From Sesamum alatum (lineage: Eukaryota; Streptophyta; Magnoliopsida; Lamiales; Pedaliaceae), in NCBI GenBank assembly GCA_034509735.1, contig JACGWO010000002.1, positions 28,629,636 through 28,693,635 on the forward strand: a stretch of 64,000 nt of DNA, given 5' to 3'. Made by a program: the position numbers and the translations under genes. The notes beneath the pieces were generated by a model that did not search any database, had not been told where the DNA came from, and saw nothing but the letters and a program-made list of their open reading frames with translations. Each line of letters begins with the position of its first letter. The first letter of the stretch is position 1. Of this stretch, positions 44,601 through 58,200 are shown piece after piece.

Positions 44601-45744
44601 CTGTCGTCTCCAGAAGTCCATCTATGGCCTCAAACAAGCATCCCGAAGTTGGAACATTCGATTTGATGAAGTAATACGGGGATATGACTTCATCAAAAAC
44701 GAATCCGACCCTTGTGTATACAAGAAGGTCAGTGGGAGCTCTATAGTGTTCCTAGTGCTTTACGTGGATGACATTCTGCTCATTGGTAATGACGTCAGAA
44801 TGTTAGGAAACACAAAAGCATGGTTGTCAACCAAGTTTTCCATGAAGGACTTGGGAGAAGCCTCCTACATCCTAGGCATCCAGATTGTCAGGGACAGATC
44901 TAAAAGGATGTTAGGGCTCACCCAAAACTCGTATATGGAGAAAGTCCTAAAGAGATATCGAATGGACAACTCCAAACGAGGATTCCTTCCAATGAGGCAT
45001 GGGATCAAGTTATCCAAGAAGCAGTCCCCGCAGACTGATGAGGAACTTGAAAAGATGAAAGTCATCCCCTATGCTTCTGCCGTAGGTAGCATCCAATATG
45101 CGGTCCATTGCACCAGGCCTGACATTGCATACGCTTTGAGCGTGACAAGCAGATATCAGTCCTGTGCAGGAGAGGCACATTGGAATGCCGTTAAGGGCAT
45201 CCTTAAGTACCTTAGGAGGACTAAGGAAATGTTCTTGGTCTATGGCAATGGAGAACTTATTCTGGAAGGCTTTAGCGACGCTAGCTTCCAGTCTGATGAC
45301 GATGATGCCAAGTCTCAATCGGGATATGTATTCAAACTCAACGGAGGAGTAGTGGCTTGGAAAAGTTCCAAGCAAGCAACCACTGCTGACTCCACCACTG
45401 AGGCTGAATACATAGCAGCTTCAGAAGCTGCTAAGGAAGCGGTTTGGATGAGAAACTACATCCAAGAGTTGGGTGTGGTGCCTAGCATCGCCGAGCCCGT
45501 TGTCATCTTCTGTGATAACAACGGTGCAATAGCGCAAGCAAAGGAACCGAGATCTCATCACCGTTCCAAACACATTCTTAGACGCCATCTTCTTAGAGAA
45601 ATGGTAGGAAGAGGTGACGTTCGGATGGACCGAGTCAACTCAGCAGACAACACAGCAGACCCGCTGACAAAGCCTATGTCGCAGAGTGCTCATACGCAAC
45701 ATCTTGAGAAGATGGGGATTAGGCATATGGGTGATTGGCTTTAA
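41694..45744 (+). pseudogene. Copia gag-pol of element B, nearly intact
   Basis: This would encode a copia polyprotein of about 1,350 residues. The start codon is at 41694 (MSKNPLSTIL). Gag is followed by a CCHC knuckle at 42492-42533 (CINCREKGHWKREC), protease DTG at 42609-42617, pre-integrase HARLGH and CESC near 43009-43115, and the integrase D,D,E set (HTDVCG near 43188, SDRGGE near 43379, SERRNR near 43487). RT has YVDD at 44761-44772, and RNase H runs to 45744. Two lesions break it: TAG at 43698-43700 in integrase, where the relatives have Tyr, and an extra A near 44290-44296. The second frame (44305-45744) holds a complete RT and RNase H. I did not assign a copia lineage. Confidence 0.95.
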
Positions 45745-45760
45745 AGGTCAAGTGGGAGAT

Positions 45761-47747
45761 TGTTAGAATAGGTGACCATGTAAGCCAATTTTGGCGGGTA
45801 TATGTAACCTATGTGTAGACAATTATAGGTGTTTGATAAATCATTAATGAATAAAGAAGTGAATTTCATTTGGCATTACTTTGTTTGTGTTCACTTATAT
45901 CTGTTTTCTATATCTGTTCACTACGCAAACAAAACCCACGGACTGAGAATCAATTTCGGGGACTGGGACTACGCTTGGAGGTAGGTCCATGGAATCAGTC
46001 TTCCCGAATCAGTCCGGAAATCTCCAAGTCAAGGAATCCCGAAAATGGGTACCGGGATTCCATTTGAGACTTGCACTAAGCACCTGCTGTCGTGTTTCAT
46101 CGACGGGTGACGAGGGTCGTCTAAGCAGTGTTAGTGGGTTAGCATGCGAGGACGCAGCTGACTGAGGTGACTCGCGGGAACCGTCTTACGGAGGACCTTG
46201 AGTATGGTCAGCAAGGTATGACGTGTATTCCCGGTTCCAACGGTACAGGTCAAGTCCTTTGACTTGAGGAATTGCTGAGTTTACCTGTACATCAGAGCTG
46301 TATCTTAGATATGGTGAGAGATTGCCAGAATTCTCTTTGGTAGTCATAAGCCATGTCTAGTGCAGTTCTGGTGTGCAAAGTGACAGTAGTTTCCAAGAAA
46401 GGATCTGTCTCCTGTCAATAGGTTTTGGCAGTTGAGTCTCATGTATACTCTAGGTCTTGTCCCTAAAACTGTGGCCACAGTGACTGAACAGAAGGGAAGG
46501 ATTCCCTTGCGGCGTTTAGTGAGGACAGACCAACACTTAGGTCCAAAATAGGTCCAAAATTCCCTTGCGGCATTTTCCGTGCCCTAGATTCTAAGTGATG
46601 AGACCGAAGACAGAAGGACAAGTGTACTGTTAGAGCCTAAATGTTCATCCCTGAATATTTCACCTAGTCTCTAGTGCCATGGACCGTTGCTAGATGGCCA
46701 CCCATGGTAACGGAAGGATTCTAGGAATCCGACCAAGTCTAGCTGAAAGGTGAACCTAAAGAGTCACACACTATCCACACACATTTAGATATTTAATTAA
46801 GAATTAAATATTGGAGTGAAGGAATGATTAAATTGGATTTAATCGGGTCCTTTATTTTTCTTGGAGAAATAATTCCTTCTATTAGATATAAGGAATTAAA
46901 TTGATAAATTAGATTTATCAAAGGGATTTATTTAATGGGCTTAAATAATATTTATATTTATTTTAGCCTCTTGGAAATATTTAAATAGGTTTTAAATATT
47001 CCATTAAATTAAATTAAATCAACGGTTGAGATCAATGGGAGAGATGGATGGCTAGGATTGTTTTGACTAGGTCAAAACACTACTTTGACTAGGACTTTGA
47101 CTAGGTCAAAATCCTAATCAAATTAGAGTTCTTAAAAGAAGGAGTTTAAAGAGGATTAAACTCCTCTTCTATATAAACCCCTAGCATCCTACAAGTTGAA
47201 GGATGATGAATCTCCAACACACACACAACACACACACACTCGGATCTCTCCCTCTCATCTCTCGTCCACCTCTCTCTCTCCAAGAAACACATTCCACTAG
47301 TTCTCTTGTTCTTGGAACATTAGAACTTGATGAATCAATACCGTTAATTCATAACGTGTTGTTGATTCATCCACTCCAAAATATAAACTTGTTCGTTGCT
47401 AGCACGACATACAAGATACGTGGGTGGATCGTGTGTCACGATTTGGAGGGTCTCAAGAACGAGATCTTGGTGCAAAACGGGGAACAACGCGTGTAGCCGT
47501 TGAAGACGAAAACGACAACGGGTAGGTCTCGTTTTAGATTTTCGTCCTCTTTTATTTTCAACCCTATGGCCTCCATGATATGTTATATGTGATTTATTCA
47601 TGAGATACACCGAACACCCGGGAAATTTCAAAGGCACACCCTTTGAAACGTGTTTTAATTTAAAAGCATGTTTAAATTCCGCATTTTTTTAATTATACCG
47701 CGCTTCCGCATTCGCGCTTTTCCCGGGACGATCCACAATTCCTTTCA
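45761..47747 (+). repeat. 3' LTR of copia B
   Basis: The LTR starts TGTTAGAATAGG right after the polypurine tract (45750-45760) and ends TTTCA, followed by CTGGG and gypsy integrase. It differs from the solo LTR at 36254 by few changes; the clearest is a local rearrangement at about 46540-46572. The TATA box is at about 47170-47177. Confidence 0.93.
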
Positions 47748-47814
47748 CTGGGCACTCCGTAACAATATATGATGTGTGTACGGATAAAATCAGCAACATT
47801 CTTTTTCTTCTCTT
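47748..47814 (-). pseudogene. Gypsy G integrase fragment, second copy
   Basis: It is the same 67-bp integrase piece as 38231-38297, beginning with CTGGG after the B LTR and ending where the 5' LTR of D starts. Its presence twice shows duplication of the block that includes it. Confidence 0.85.
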
Positions 47815-48973
47815 TGTTAGAATAGGTGACCATGTAGCCAATCTTGGTAGTCGAATTGTAACCTATGTTTGAACAATTTCGAGGTTTTAATAAATCATTA
47901 ATGAATAAGAAGTGAAATTCATTTGGCATTTACTTTGTTTGTGTTCACTTTATCTGCTTTATATATCTGTTCACTACGCAAACAAAGCCCACGGACTGAA
48001 AACACATTTCGGGGACTGGGAGTACGCTTGGAGGTAGGTCCATGAAATCAGTTCCGCCGAATCAGTCCGAAAATCTCCAAGTCAAGGAATCTCGAAAGTG
48101 GGTCTCGAGATTCCCCTTGAGACCTGCACTAAGCATCTGCTGTCGTATTTCATCGACGGGTGACGAGGGTCGTCTAAGCAATGTTAGTGGGTTGGCCTGC
48201 TAAGGAGCAGCTGACTGAGTGACTCGCGGGAACCGTCTTACGGAGGACCTTGAGTAGGGTAGGTTAGGTATGACGTGTGTTCCCGGTTCCAACAGTACAG
48301 GTCAAGTCCTTTGACTTGAGGAACTGCTGAGTTTACCTGTATATCAAGGTTGTATCTTAGATACGGTGAGAGATTGTCAAGAAGCACATGAGTAGTCATA
48401 AGCCATATCTAGTGCAGCTCCGGTGTACAGAGTGACAATAGTTTCCAAGAAAGGATCTGTCTCCTGTCAAAAGGTGTTGACAGTTGTGTCTCACAAATGC
48501 TCTGAGTCTAGTCCCTAAAATATGTGGCCACAGTAACTGAACAGAAGGGAAGGTTTCCCTTGCGGCGTTTAGTAAAGGACAGACCGACACTTAGGTCCAA
48601 AATGGGTACCTGCATTTTTCGTGCCCTAAACCCTAAGTGGTGAGACCGTAGACGGAAGAATAGATGTACTGTAGAGCCTAAATGTTCATCCCCCTATATT
48701 CATCTAGTCTCTAATGCCATGGACCGTTGCTAGATGGCCACCCATGGTAACGGGCGGATTCTAGGAATCCAACCAAGTATAGCTGAAGGTGAACCTAAAG
48801 AGTCACACACAATCCGCACACATAAAAGTATTTAATTTAGAATTAAATATTTGGAGAAATGGAGTGATTAAATTGGATTTAATCGGGTACTTATTTTCTT
48901 GGGAAGAGTTAATTCCTTTTATTAGATAAAAGGGATTTATCTAATAAATTAGATTTATTAGGAAATTAATTTA
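47815..48973 (+). repeat. Copia LTR, first part of D 5' LTR
   Basis: It starts TGTTAGAATAGG next to gypsy sequence. At 48973 it is interrupted by another LTR and resumes at 50955, with ATTTA duplicated on both sides of the insertion. Confidence 0.88.
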
Positions 48974-50954
48974 TGTTAGAATAGGTGACCATGTAAGCCA
49001 ATTTTGGCAGGATTATGTAACCTATGTCTAGACAATTCTTTGGTATTTGATAAAACATTTATGAATAAAGAAGTGAAAATTCAAATGCCAATACTTTGTT
49101 TACGTTCACTTATCTGCATTTACATTTTTGTTCACTACGCAAACAAAGCCCACGGATTGAGTAACGATTTCGGGGATTGGGACTACACTTGGAGGTAGGT
49201 CCATGAAATCAGTCTCACCGAATCAGTCCGGAAATCTCCAAGTCAAGGAATCCCGAAAATGGGTACCGGGATCCCCTTTGAGACTTGCACTAAGCATCTG
49301 CTGTCGTATTTCATCGACGGGTGACGAAGGTCGTCTAAGCAGTGTTAGTGGGTCAGCATGCTAGGAAGCAGCTGACTGAGGTGACTCGCGGGAACCGTCT
49401 TACGGAGGACCTTGAGTATGGTCAGCAAGGTATGACGTGTATTCCCGGTTCCAACGGTACAGGCCAAGTCCTTTGACTTGAGGAACTGCTGAGTTTACCT
49501 ATGCATCAGGTCTGTATCTTAGATATGGTGAGAGATTTCCAAAATACGCTTGAGTAGTCATAAGCCATGTCTAGTGCAGCTCGGGTGCACAAAGTGACAG
49601 TAGTTTCCAAGAAAGGATCTGTCTCCTGTCAAAAGGTATTGACAGTTGAGTCTCATGTATGCTCTGTGTCTTGTCCCTGAAATCTGTGGCCACAGTGACT
49701 GAACAGAAGGGAAAGGTTTCTCTTGCGGCGTTTAGTAAGGACAGACCGACACTTAGGTCCAAAATGGGTACCTGCTTTTTCCGTGCCCTAGACTCTAAGT
49801 GATGAGACCGAAGACAGAAGGACAAGTGTACTGTTAGAACCTAAATGTTCATCCCCGAATATTTCACCTAGTCTCTAGTGCCATGGACCATTGCTAGATG
49901 GCCACCCATGGTAACGGGCGAATTCTAGGAATCCGACCAAGTCTAGCTGAATGGTGAACCTAAAGAGTCACACACTATCCACACACACTTAGTATTTAAT
50001 TTGGAATTAAATATTGGAGTAAAGGAATGATTAAATTAGATTTAATCGGGTCCTATATTTTCTTGGAGAAATTAATTCCTTCTATTTGATAAAGGGAATT
50101 AAATTAATAAATAGGATTTATTAAAATGGTTGATTTAATGGTCTTAGAATAAATTATAATATTTATTCTTTTAGCCTTTTGGAATATTTAATGGGATTTA
50201 AATATTCCATTAAATTAAAATCAACGGTTGAGATGGAAAGGGGAGATGAAACAACTAGGATTCGTTTGACTAGGTCAAACACTAGTTTGACTAGGACTTT
50301 GACTAGGTCAAAATCCTAGTCAAATTAGAGTTCTTAGAGTTGGAGTTTCAAGAGGATTAAACTCCTCCTCTATATAAACCTCTAGCTTCCAACAATTGTA
50401 GGATGATGATTCTTGAAAACACACACAACACACACTCTCCCCTTCTCCTCATCTCTCGTCCGCCCCCTCTCTCACAAGAAGAAAATATTTTTTTCTTAGT
50501 TCTTTTTGTTCTTGGAACATTAAGAACTTAGACGAATCAATACCGTTAATTGATAACGTGTTATTGATTCGTCCACTCCAAAAATTATACACTTGTTCGT
50601 TGCTAGCACGACGTGCAAGATACGTGGGTGGATCGTGTGTCACGATTTGGAGGATCTCAAGAACGAGATCTCGGTGCAAAATGGGGAACAACGCGAGTAG
50701 CCGTTGAAGACGAAAACGACAACGGGTAGGTCTCGTTTTACTTTTTCGTCCCTCTTTAATTTTCAACTCTATGGCCTCCATGATTTCTTTACACGTTATA
50801 TGATCATGAGATACACCGAACGCCCGGGAACCTCAAGGGCACACCCCTTGAGCGTGTTGTTTTAAATTAAAAGCATGCCTTTTATTTTTATATGTTTATT
50901 TTATCGCACTTCCGAATTCGCGCAATTCCCGGAACGATCCACCGATTTCTTTCA
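48974..50954 (+). repeat. Copia solo LTR inside another LTR
   Basis: This 1,981-bp LTR starts TGTTAGAATAGG, ends TTTCA and is flanked by ATTTA on both sides (48969-48973 and 50955-50959). The host LTR continues across the insertion. It lacks any internal region. The TATA box is near 50372-50379. Confidence 0.93.
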
Positions 50955-51358
50955 ATTTAATGGGCTTAGAATAAATATTTATATTTAATATATTCATTTA
51001 TTGCCCTTGGAATATTTAAATTGGATTTTAATATTCTATTAAATTAAATTAATGGTTGAGATTAAAAGGGAGAGATCAATGGCTATTATTGGTTTGACCA
51101 AAGAAGCTTGATTTGACTAGGTCAAATCCTAGTTGTAGTGGAGTCTTCAATGTGTAGGGAACTTGAAGAGGAGAAGGATTCCTCTTCTATAAATACTCCT
51201 TAGCACACACATTGAAGGAGATGATGAATGTTGAAACACACACACACACACCCACTCGTGCACTCCTCTCCCTCTCTCTCGGCCGCGTGCCTCTCTCTCC
51301 TCTTCCAAGAAAATTGTTTTCTTGTTCTTTTGTTTTTCTAACAATTGAACAAAAGGAG
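50955..51358 (+). repeat. Second part of D 5' LTR
   Basis: It continues the host LTR from ATGGGCTTAG through the TTGAC-type repeats and TATA region to ACAATTGAACAAAAGGAG. It stops at 51358 where a minus-strand LTR begins. The homologous stretch of the D 3' LTR runs from about 60441 to 60838. Confidence 0.85.
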
Positions 51359-53343
51359 TGAAAGAATGTGTGGGTCGTCCCGGGAAAATTGCGCGAATGC
51401 GGAAGCGTGGTATAAAATAAAATAGCGGAATTTAAAACATGCCTCTAAATTAAAGAACACGTTTCAAGGGGTGTGCCCTTGAAATTTTCCGGGTGTTCTG
51501 TGTATCTCATGAATAAATAACATACAATAATCATGGAGGCCATAGGGTTGAAAATTAAAAGAGACAAAAATATTAAAATGAGACCTACCCGTTGTCGTTT
51601 TCGTCTTCAACGGCTACACGTATTGTTCCCCGTTTTGCACCAAGATCTCATTCTTGAGACCCTCCAAATCGTGACACACGATCCACCCACGTATTTTGCA
51701 TGTCGTGCTAGCAACGAACAAGTATGTAATTTATTGGAGTGGATGAATCAACAACACGTTATGAATTAACGGTATTGATTCATCAATGTTCTAATGTTCC
51801 AAGAACAAGAGAACAAGAAAAGAGTTTCTTGGAGAGTGGAAGAGAGAGAGGCGGCCGAGAGAGGGGAGAGTGAGGGCCGAAAAATAGTGTGTGTTGTGTG
51901 TGTGTTGGAATTTCATCATCCTTCAAAAAGTGCAAGGCTAGGGGTTTATATAGAGGAGGAGTTTAATCCTCTTTCAACTCCAACTCTTTAGAAGCTTAAT
52001 TTGACTAGGATTTTGACCTAGTCAAAGTCCAAGTCAAAGCAGAATTTGACCTTGTCAAATTCAATCCTAGCCTTTCATCTCTCCCATTAAATCTCAACCA
52101 TTAATTTAATTTAATGGAATATTTAAATCCTATTAAATATTCCAAAAGGCCAAATAAATATAATAAATGAATATTAATATTTATTCTAGGCCCATTAAAT
52201 TAATTTCCTAAAATAAATTCAATTTATTAATTTAATTCCCTTTATCAAATAGAAGGAATTAATTCTCCAAGAAAATATAGCATCCGATTAAATCCAATTT
52301 AATCATTCCTTTACTCCAACATTTAATTCCAAATTAAATACTAAGTGTGTGTGGATAGTGTGTGACTCTTTAGGTTCACCTTTCAGCTAGACTTGATCGG
52401 ATTCCTAGAATCCGTCCGTTACCATGGGTGGCCATCTAACAACGGTCCGTGGCACTAGAGACTAGGTGAAATATTCGGGGATGAACATTTAGGCTCTAAC
52501 AGTACACTTGTCCTTCTGTCTTCGGTGTCATCACTTAGGGTCTAGGGCACGGAAAATGCAGGTACCCATTTTGGACCTAAGTGTCGGTCTGTCCTTACTA
52601 AACGCCGCAAGGAAAACCTTCCCTTCTGTTCAGTTACTGTGGCCACAGATTTTAGGGACAAGACACAGAGCATACATGAGACTCAACTGTCAATGCCTTT
52701 TGACAGGAAACAGATCCTTTCTTGGAACCTACTGTCACTCTGTACACCAGAGCTGCACTAGACATGGCTTATGACTACTCAAGAGTATTTTGGCAATCTC
52801 TCACCATATCTAAGATACAGACCTGATGTACAGGTAAACTCAGCAGTTCCTCAAGTCAAAGGACTTGACCTGTACCGTTGGAACCGGGAACACACGTCAT
52901 ACCTTGCTGACCATACTCAAGGTCCTCCGTAAGACGGTTCCCGCGTGTCACCTCAGTCAGCTGCTTCTCAGCATGCTAACCCACTAACACTACTTAGACG
53001 ACCTTCGTCACCCGTCGATGAAATACGACAGCAGATGCTTAGTGCAAGTCTCAAGGGGAATCTCGGTACCCATTTTCGAGATTCCTTGACTTGGAGATTT
53101 CCGAACTGATTTGGTAAGACTGATTTCATGGACCTACCTCCAAGCGTAGTTCCAGTCCCCGAAATTGATTCTCAGTCCGTGGGCTTTGTTTGCGTAGTGA
53201 ACAGATATGTAATAACAGATATAAGTGAACGTAAACAAAGTGTTGCCATATGAATTTTCACTTCTTTATTCATAAATGATTTATCAAACACCTGAAATTG
53301 TCTAGACATAGGTTACATATTCCCGCCAAAATTGGCTTACATG
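51359..53343 (-). repeat. Copia LTR, minus strand, broken start
   Basis: The minus-strand end TTTCA is at 51359. The start lacks its last 16 bases or so (the GTTAGAATAGGTGAC part) and joins the GC-rich leader of D at 53343. It is closest to the LTR of A2 (14208-16247) but has a single TATA region. There is no PBS next to it. Confidence 0.88.
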
Positions 53344-55265
53344 CGGGCAGGGAAGCCTGCGTGCGCGCGCCAGGCCAACACGTTGGAGCGCCTTCACGCT
53401 CGGACGCACGGCCAGGGAAGCCGCGCGCGAGCATGCGCATGAGGCGGCGCCACCAGGCGCGCTCGCACGCAGACAGCGGAGTTTGCACGCGCGCGCGAGC
53501 ACGCGACTTGCGTACAAGAAGGCCGCACGCGCGCGCGCACGCAGACGATGGAGTCTGCACGCGCACACCCGGCAGGTGCGCCCGATGCACGTGCGTGCGT
53601 GGGGCCTGCGCAGGGCAGGTGCACGCAGGCGGCCGGCAGGTGGGCGCGCGCGGGCAGAGGAGGCTTCGCGCGCGGCAACCTGCTAGCGCGTGCGGGCGTG
53701 CGCAGTGCTGCCGACCAGGCGCGCTCGGTTAGGCTGGGCCTGCTGACCCGCGTGCGCCGGCAGACTACTGCCGGTAGCGGCGGCCGGTTGACGTTAGTGT
53801 TTTCTCGTTATTTTTAAATTTTTTGGATTATTCTAAAAAAATCATTTTTATTTAATTTTGCATATTTTCTTTAAGAACATTATTTGGGAGGTTGAGTTTA
53901 TTGGATTTGGAATCCCGGGAATAATTTACCTACAAATAATGAGGAAGGGTCTTCCTAAACGAGAAAAATGATTGCCAACAGTTGTACCATATTTTTCATA
54001 CGTAGCGCATTTATTTATCATGGATTGATGTGATTGGTAATCATGGAATATTAGCATGTGTTTATGTGATTGGATCATGTGATTATGTGCGTTTAATGGA
54101 AATGGATGATCGCGAGCCCTAGACCGAATGTATGATTTAATTTTAATGTTGTGCCTGTGTGCCTCTTTCTGCTTTCTCCTTCTCCCTTTCTAGTTACCTT
54201 GGAATAATAAGGCATTCTTTCTCCCTCCTAATGTACTCCCCCCGGATTTTCGCTGGGGTTTCTTTTTACATATGTAATGAGAGTATAATAGGAGTGAGGT
54301 TTTTATTTTTATGTATTTGGTGGAGAAGAAGGAAGGTCCACATGGAGAGCCCAGAATGGAGGATCCAAGGCGTTTCCATGAAGGTTTGAAAGAGAAAAGA
54401 GACCAAGGCCCATCAGAATGATGATCGGGTTACTATTAATGTAATAGTGTAGGACCAACCCTAGATTGACCATAGATCCACTGCAGGCTCAGTTGGTCGC
54501 ATAGGATTCGGGCTCGTGATCATCCAACAGGGGCGTGCTAGGCTTTAATTTTGCATGTGGTTGTTATGATGAATGAATGGTTTTTTTTATCGTATAACTG
54601 CTATGGGATGCAATTTATTTATTTATTTACGCATTATGGATGAATGTGTTTATATATATATGAGATCTCGGTCATTTACAACTCCCACATTGGTTGGACC
54701 AATGTCTAAATATTAGATCCGAGACAAAGTGGACAAGGACTCTAGGAGTCCGTCCATGCCTTCCAATTCATGGCATAGTGAGGAAGCTAATTTAGGTCAA
54801 TAACGTGGTCTCACAAGTCGTGGCACGTCTATCATACTTCAAAGAAGCAGCACTGTTACATGAACGAAAGTAGACCACTGTAACCTGTCTCACGAGTCGT
54901 GGAGGTAGCAGCGGGTCTATGATTCGGTTGATTAGGTCGGGTCTAACACCTGATTAGCATGATTCGCTTGGAGTCCTCGGGATCATGTGAAAGGGTGAGG
55001 CAATCATCTTGGGAATCTTGTGGAACGAGAATGGTATGGCATACCTCCCACAGGATTCTTCCCATGCGAATCGTAAAAGCGGGGTATGGGAAAATTCGTT
55101 GTGGATCCCAAGTCCACTAGGAAAAGGTTTCCCGAAAATGACGTTTGAGAGTATCGTGTTTTCGTACAAATAGTGGGAGCATTAAATGACTAAAGACCAA
55201 GCGTTTAATTATTTATCAAAACTTCCGTCTTTTAAATTCTGCTGATCGCAAGTTCTGTCTTTAAA
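53344..55265 (+). other. Truncated leader of copia D
   Basis: The leader begins inside the GC block (53344-53790), with stem-loops GCAGAC/GTTTGC near 53469-53486 and GCAGAC/GTCTGC at 53541-53558. The AT-rich part follows, with the ACATTGGT/ACCAATGT hairpin at 54687-54705 and CACRAGTCGTG at 54812-54822 and 54891-54901. The telo-box hairpin is not recognisable here. PBS and early leader are missing. Confidence 0.82.
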
Positions 55266-58200
55266 ATGTCTGAGAACCCATTATCAACCATACTTGAGAC
55301 CAACAAGTTCAATGGAACAAATTACAATGGCTGGTTGCGCAATCTGAGGATAGTCCTAGATTACGAGAACCAAGGCTACGTCATGGACGAGCCTCTCCCT
55401 AGGACCTTACCGGAAGGATCCACGCCAGAAGAACGTGAGACGTTCGAGACTTGGCATAAGGATAACCGGAAGGTCCGTAGCATCATACTTGCCTCTATGA
55501 TGAATGGATTCAGAAGCAGTATGAAATGGCTCGCCTTAAGGATTGCTATGCAGTCCCGGACCAGCATACTAGGTATGTCGCGACGAAGGCGTTCTTTGAA
55601 ACTAAAATGACGGAAGGATCCTCTGTACAAGAGCACGGGGTTAAAATGCTTACCCTCGTGGAAAAGCTCGAGGACCTTAGTAATGAGACGTACATAGATG
55701 TGATCCTTCAGTCTCTCCCCCCCTCCTTCGACCAATTTATTGTTAACTATAACATGAACACACTTGAGAAGGGTATTCATGAGTTAATCAATATATTGGT
55801 GCAATACGAGGCAACGACCAAAAAGTCCACGCCTTCGGTATTGTTTGGAGGTGCTTCGACTTCCAAGGCGAAAGGCATGGGTGCCGGACGTTGGAAAAGG
55901 AAGAAGGGAAAGGGAAAAGCCGTCAAAGCAGCTACAAACACTAAGAGTGTTCCCATTGCCAAAGATGGGAAAGGCAAAGGAAAGGGGAAGGTTGTCTCCA
56001 AGCAACAATCGAGGGCATATGACATGTGTATCAATTGCCGTGAGAAAGGGCATTGGAAGATGGAGTGCCCCAAACTCCTCTCAAACCAAGGTATCTTTGT
56101 GATTGAGGTTAATATGGTTACTAACTCTGCCTCTTGGGTATTAGATACTGGCTGTGGAGCTCACATTTGCAATGATTTGCAGGTGCTGAAAAGAAGCAGA
56201 AAACTGGGTAGCGGGGATATGATCCTGAAGCTTGGGAATGGCAAGGCCATCTCGGCAGAAGCAGTGGGATCCGCCACTCTAGTAGTTAGTGATCATATTA
56301 GTATAGAGTTAGAACAAGTTTATTATGTACCTAGTATGATTAAAAACATCATTTCCATTCCGTTGTTAGACAATAGTGGATATGAGTTTATGATCAATAA
56401 AAATTGCTTTTATTTGATGAGGTGTGAAATTGCTCATCTACTTGGTACACTTAATAATGGGCTCTATATCTTACAACAAATGAACTTCGTTCTAAACGCT
56501 CAACACAAACGTAAAATAGATAACAACGGGAACGCACGACTGTGGCACGCTAGGCTAGGTCACATATCCCAAGACAGGATGAAGAGATTGGTAGACTCAA
56601 AGAACCTAGAGGTAGGGGACTTGAGTGAGCTACCAACTTGTGAATCCTGTCTAAGAGGGAAAATGACCAAGAAGCCCTTTGTAGGACAAAGCAGGCTTGC
56701 CACAGGTCTGTTGGACCTGGTCCATACAGACGTATGTGGACCACTAAAGCCGCAGGCTCGAGGTGGGTTCTCCTACTTCATAACCTTCACCAATGATCAT
56801 TCACGGTATGGTTATGTATACCTGATGAGGTACAAGTCTGAAGCTCTTGAGAGGTTTAAAGAATTCAGTCTTGAAGTTGAGAACCAAACCGACTGCAAAA
56901 TTAAAGTCATACGGTCAGACCGAGGTGGAGAATACCTTAGTACTGAGTTCCTTGATTATCTTAAAGAAAATGGTATAATATCTGAATGGACACCACCCGG
57001 GACACCACAGTTGAATGGTGTCTCTGAAAGGAGGAATCGAACCATGTTGGACATGGTTCGATCCATGATGAGTTTTACCAAATTGCCCTTGTCCTTTTGG
57101 GGCTACGCATTGGAGACTGCGGCCAAATTATTAAATTTGGCGCCAACAAGTGTATTGACCCAAACACCATATGAAATATGGCACGGCAAGCCTGCCTCCT
57201 ACAACTACTTGAAAGTATGGGGTAGCCCCGCATACGTCAAGAGGATAGTGGGAGAAAAGCTAGAATCCAGGTCTAGCCTATGCAGGTTCGTTGGATACCG
57301 TAAAGAAACTGCAGGTTATTACTTTTATGACCCCTTGGAACAAAAGGTGTTTGTTTCAAGGAACGCAGTGTTCTTTGAACAAGGCTTTCCAAAGTATATC
57401 CAACCTGATGAACTGATCCTTGAAGAATTAAGTGATGGAAACCAGTCATCAGAGGTAGCCGCGGATTCCTCACTTAGAGGATTCAAGATGGATACCCGAA
57501 GGGCTGACCAACCTCGAGAAGTCCAGCATGCTAGGCATGAAGGACAGCCTCAGGAAGGGGCAACCTCGGCACCTGAACCCTCGGCTCCTATACAGTCAAC
57601 GCCTACAGTCACCACTGACATTCCCGTTCTCCGTAGGTCAACCAGACAGTCCAGACCTCCAGTGAGATATGGCTTTCTAAATACGACCGGTCTACTGGAT
57701 AACGATCCTAAGACATACGGAGAAGCGATGTCTGACATCGACTCCGGGAAATGGCTTGAGGCCATGAAGATTTCGAATGGACTCCATGAGCGAGAACCAA
57801 GTATGGAGACTTGTAGACCCACCGAAAGGTGTTAAGCCAGTTGGCTGTAAGTGGGTCTATAAGCATAAACTTGGCGTTGATGGAGAAGTCACAACTTTTA
57901 AGGCTAGGCTTGTAGCTAAAGGGTACACTCAACGACCCGGGGTCGATTTTGAGGACACCTACTCGCCGGTAGCCATGGCTAAATTCATTCGGATCCTGCT
58001 CGCCATAGCAGCATGGTATGACTATGAGATATGGCAGATGGACGTGAAAACGGCCTTCCTCAATGGTTTCGTTGAGGAAGAGATCTACATAGATTAGCCG
58101 GAGGGTTTCACGGTCACTGGAGAAGAACAGAAGGTCTGTCGTCTCCAGAAGTCCATCTATGGCCTCAAACAACATTCGCTTTGATGAAGTGATATGGGGT

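Noticed and set aside
39915..47747. B as a simple full-length element with 5' LTR at 36254-38230
   Set aside because: The 36254 LTR is followed by CTGGG and gypsy sequence, not by a PBS, and the B leader starts inside its GC block after a broken LTR fragment.
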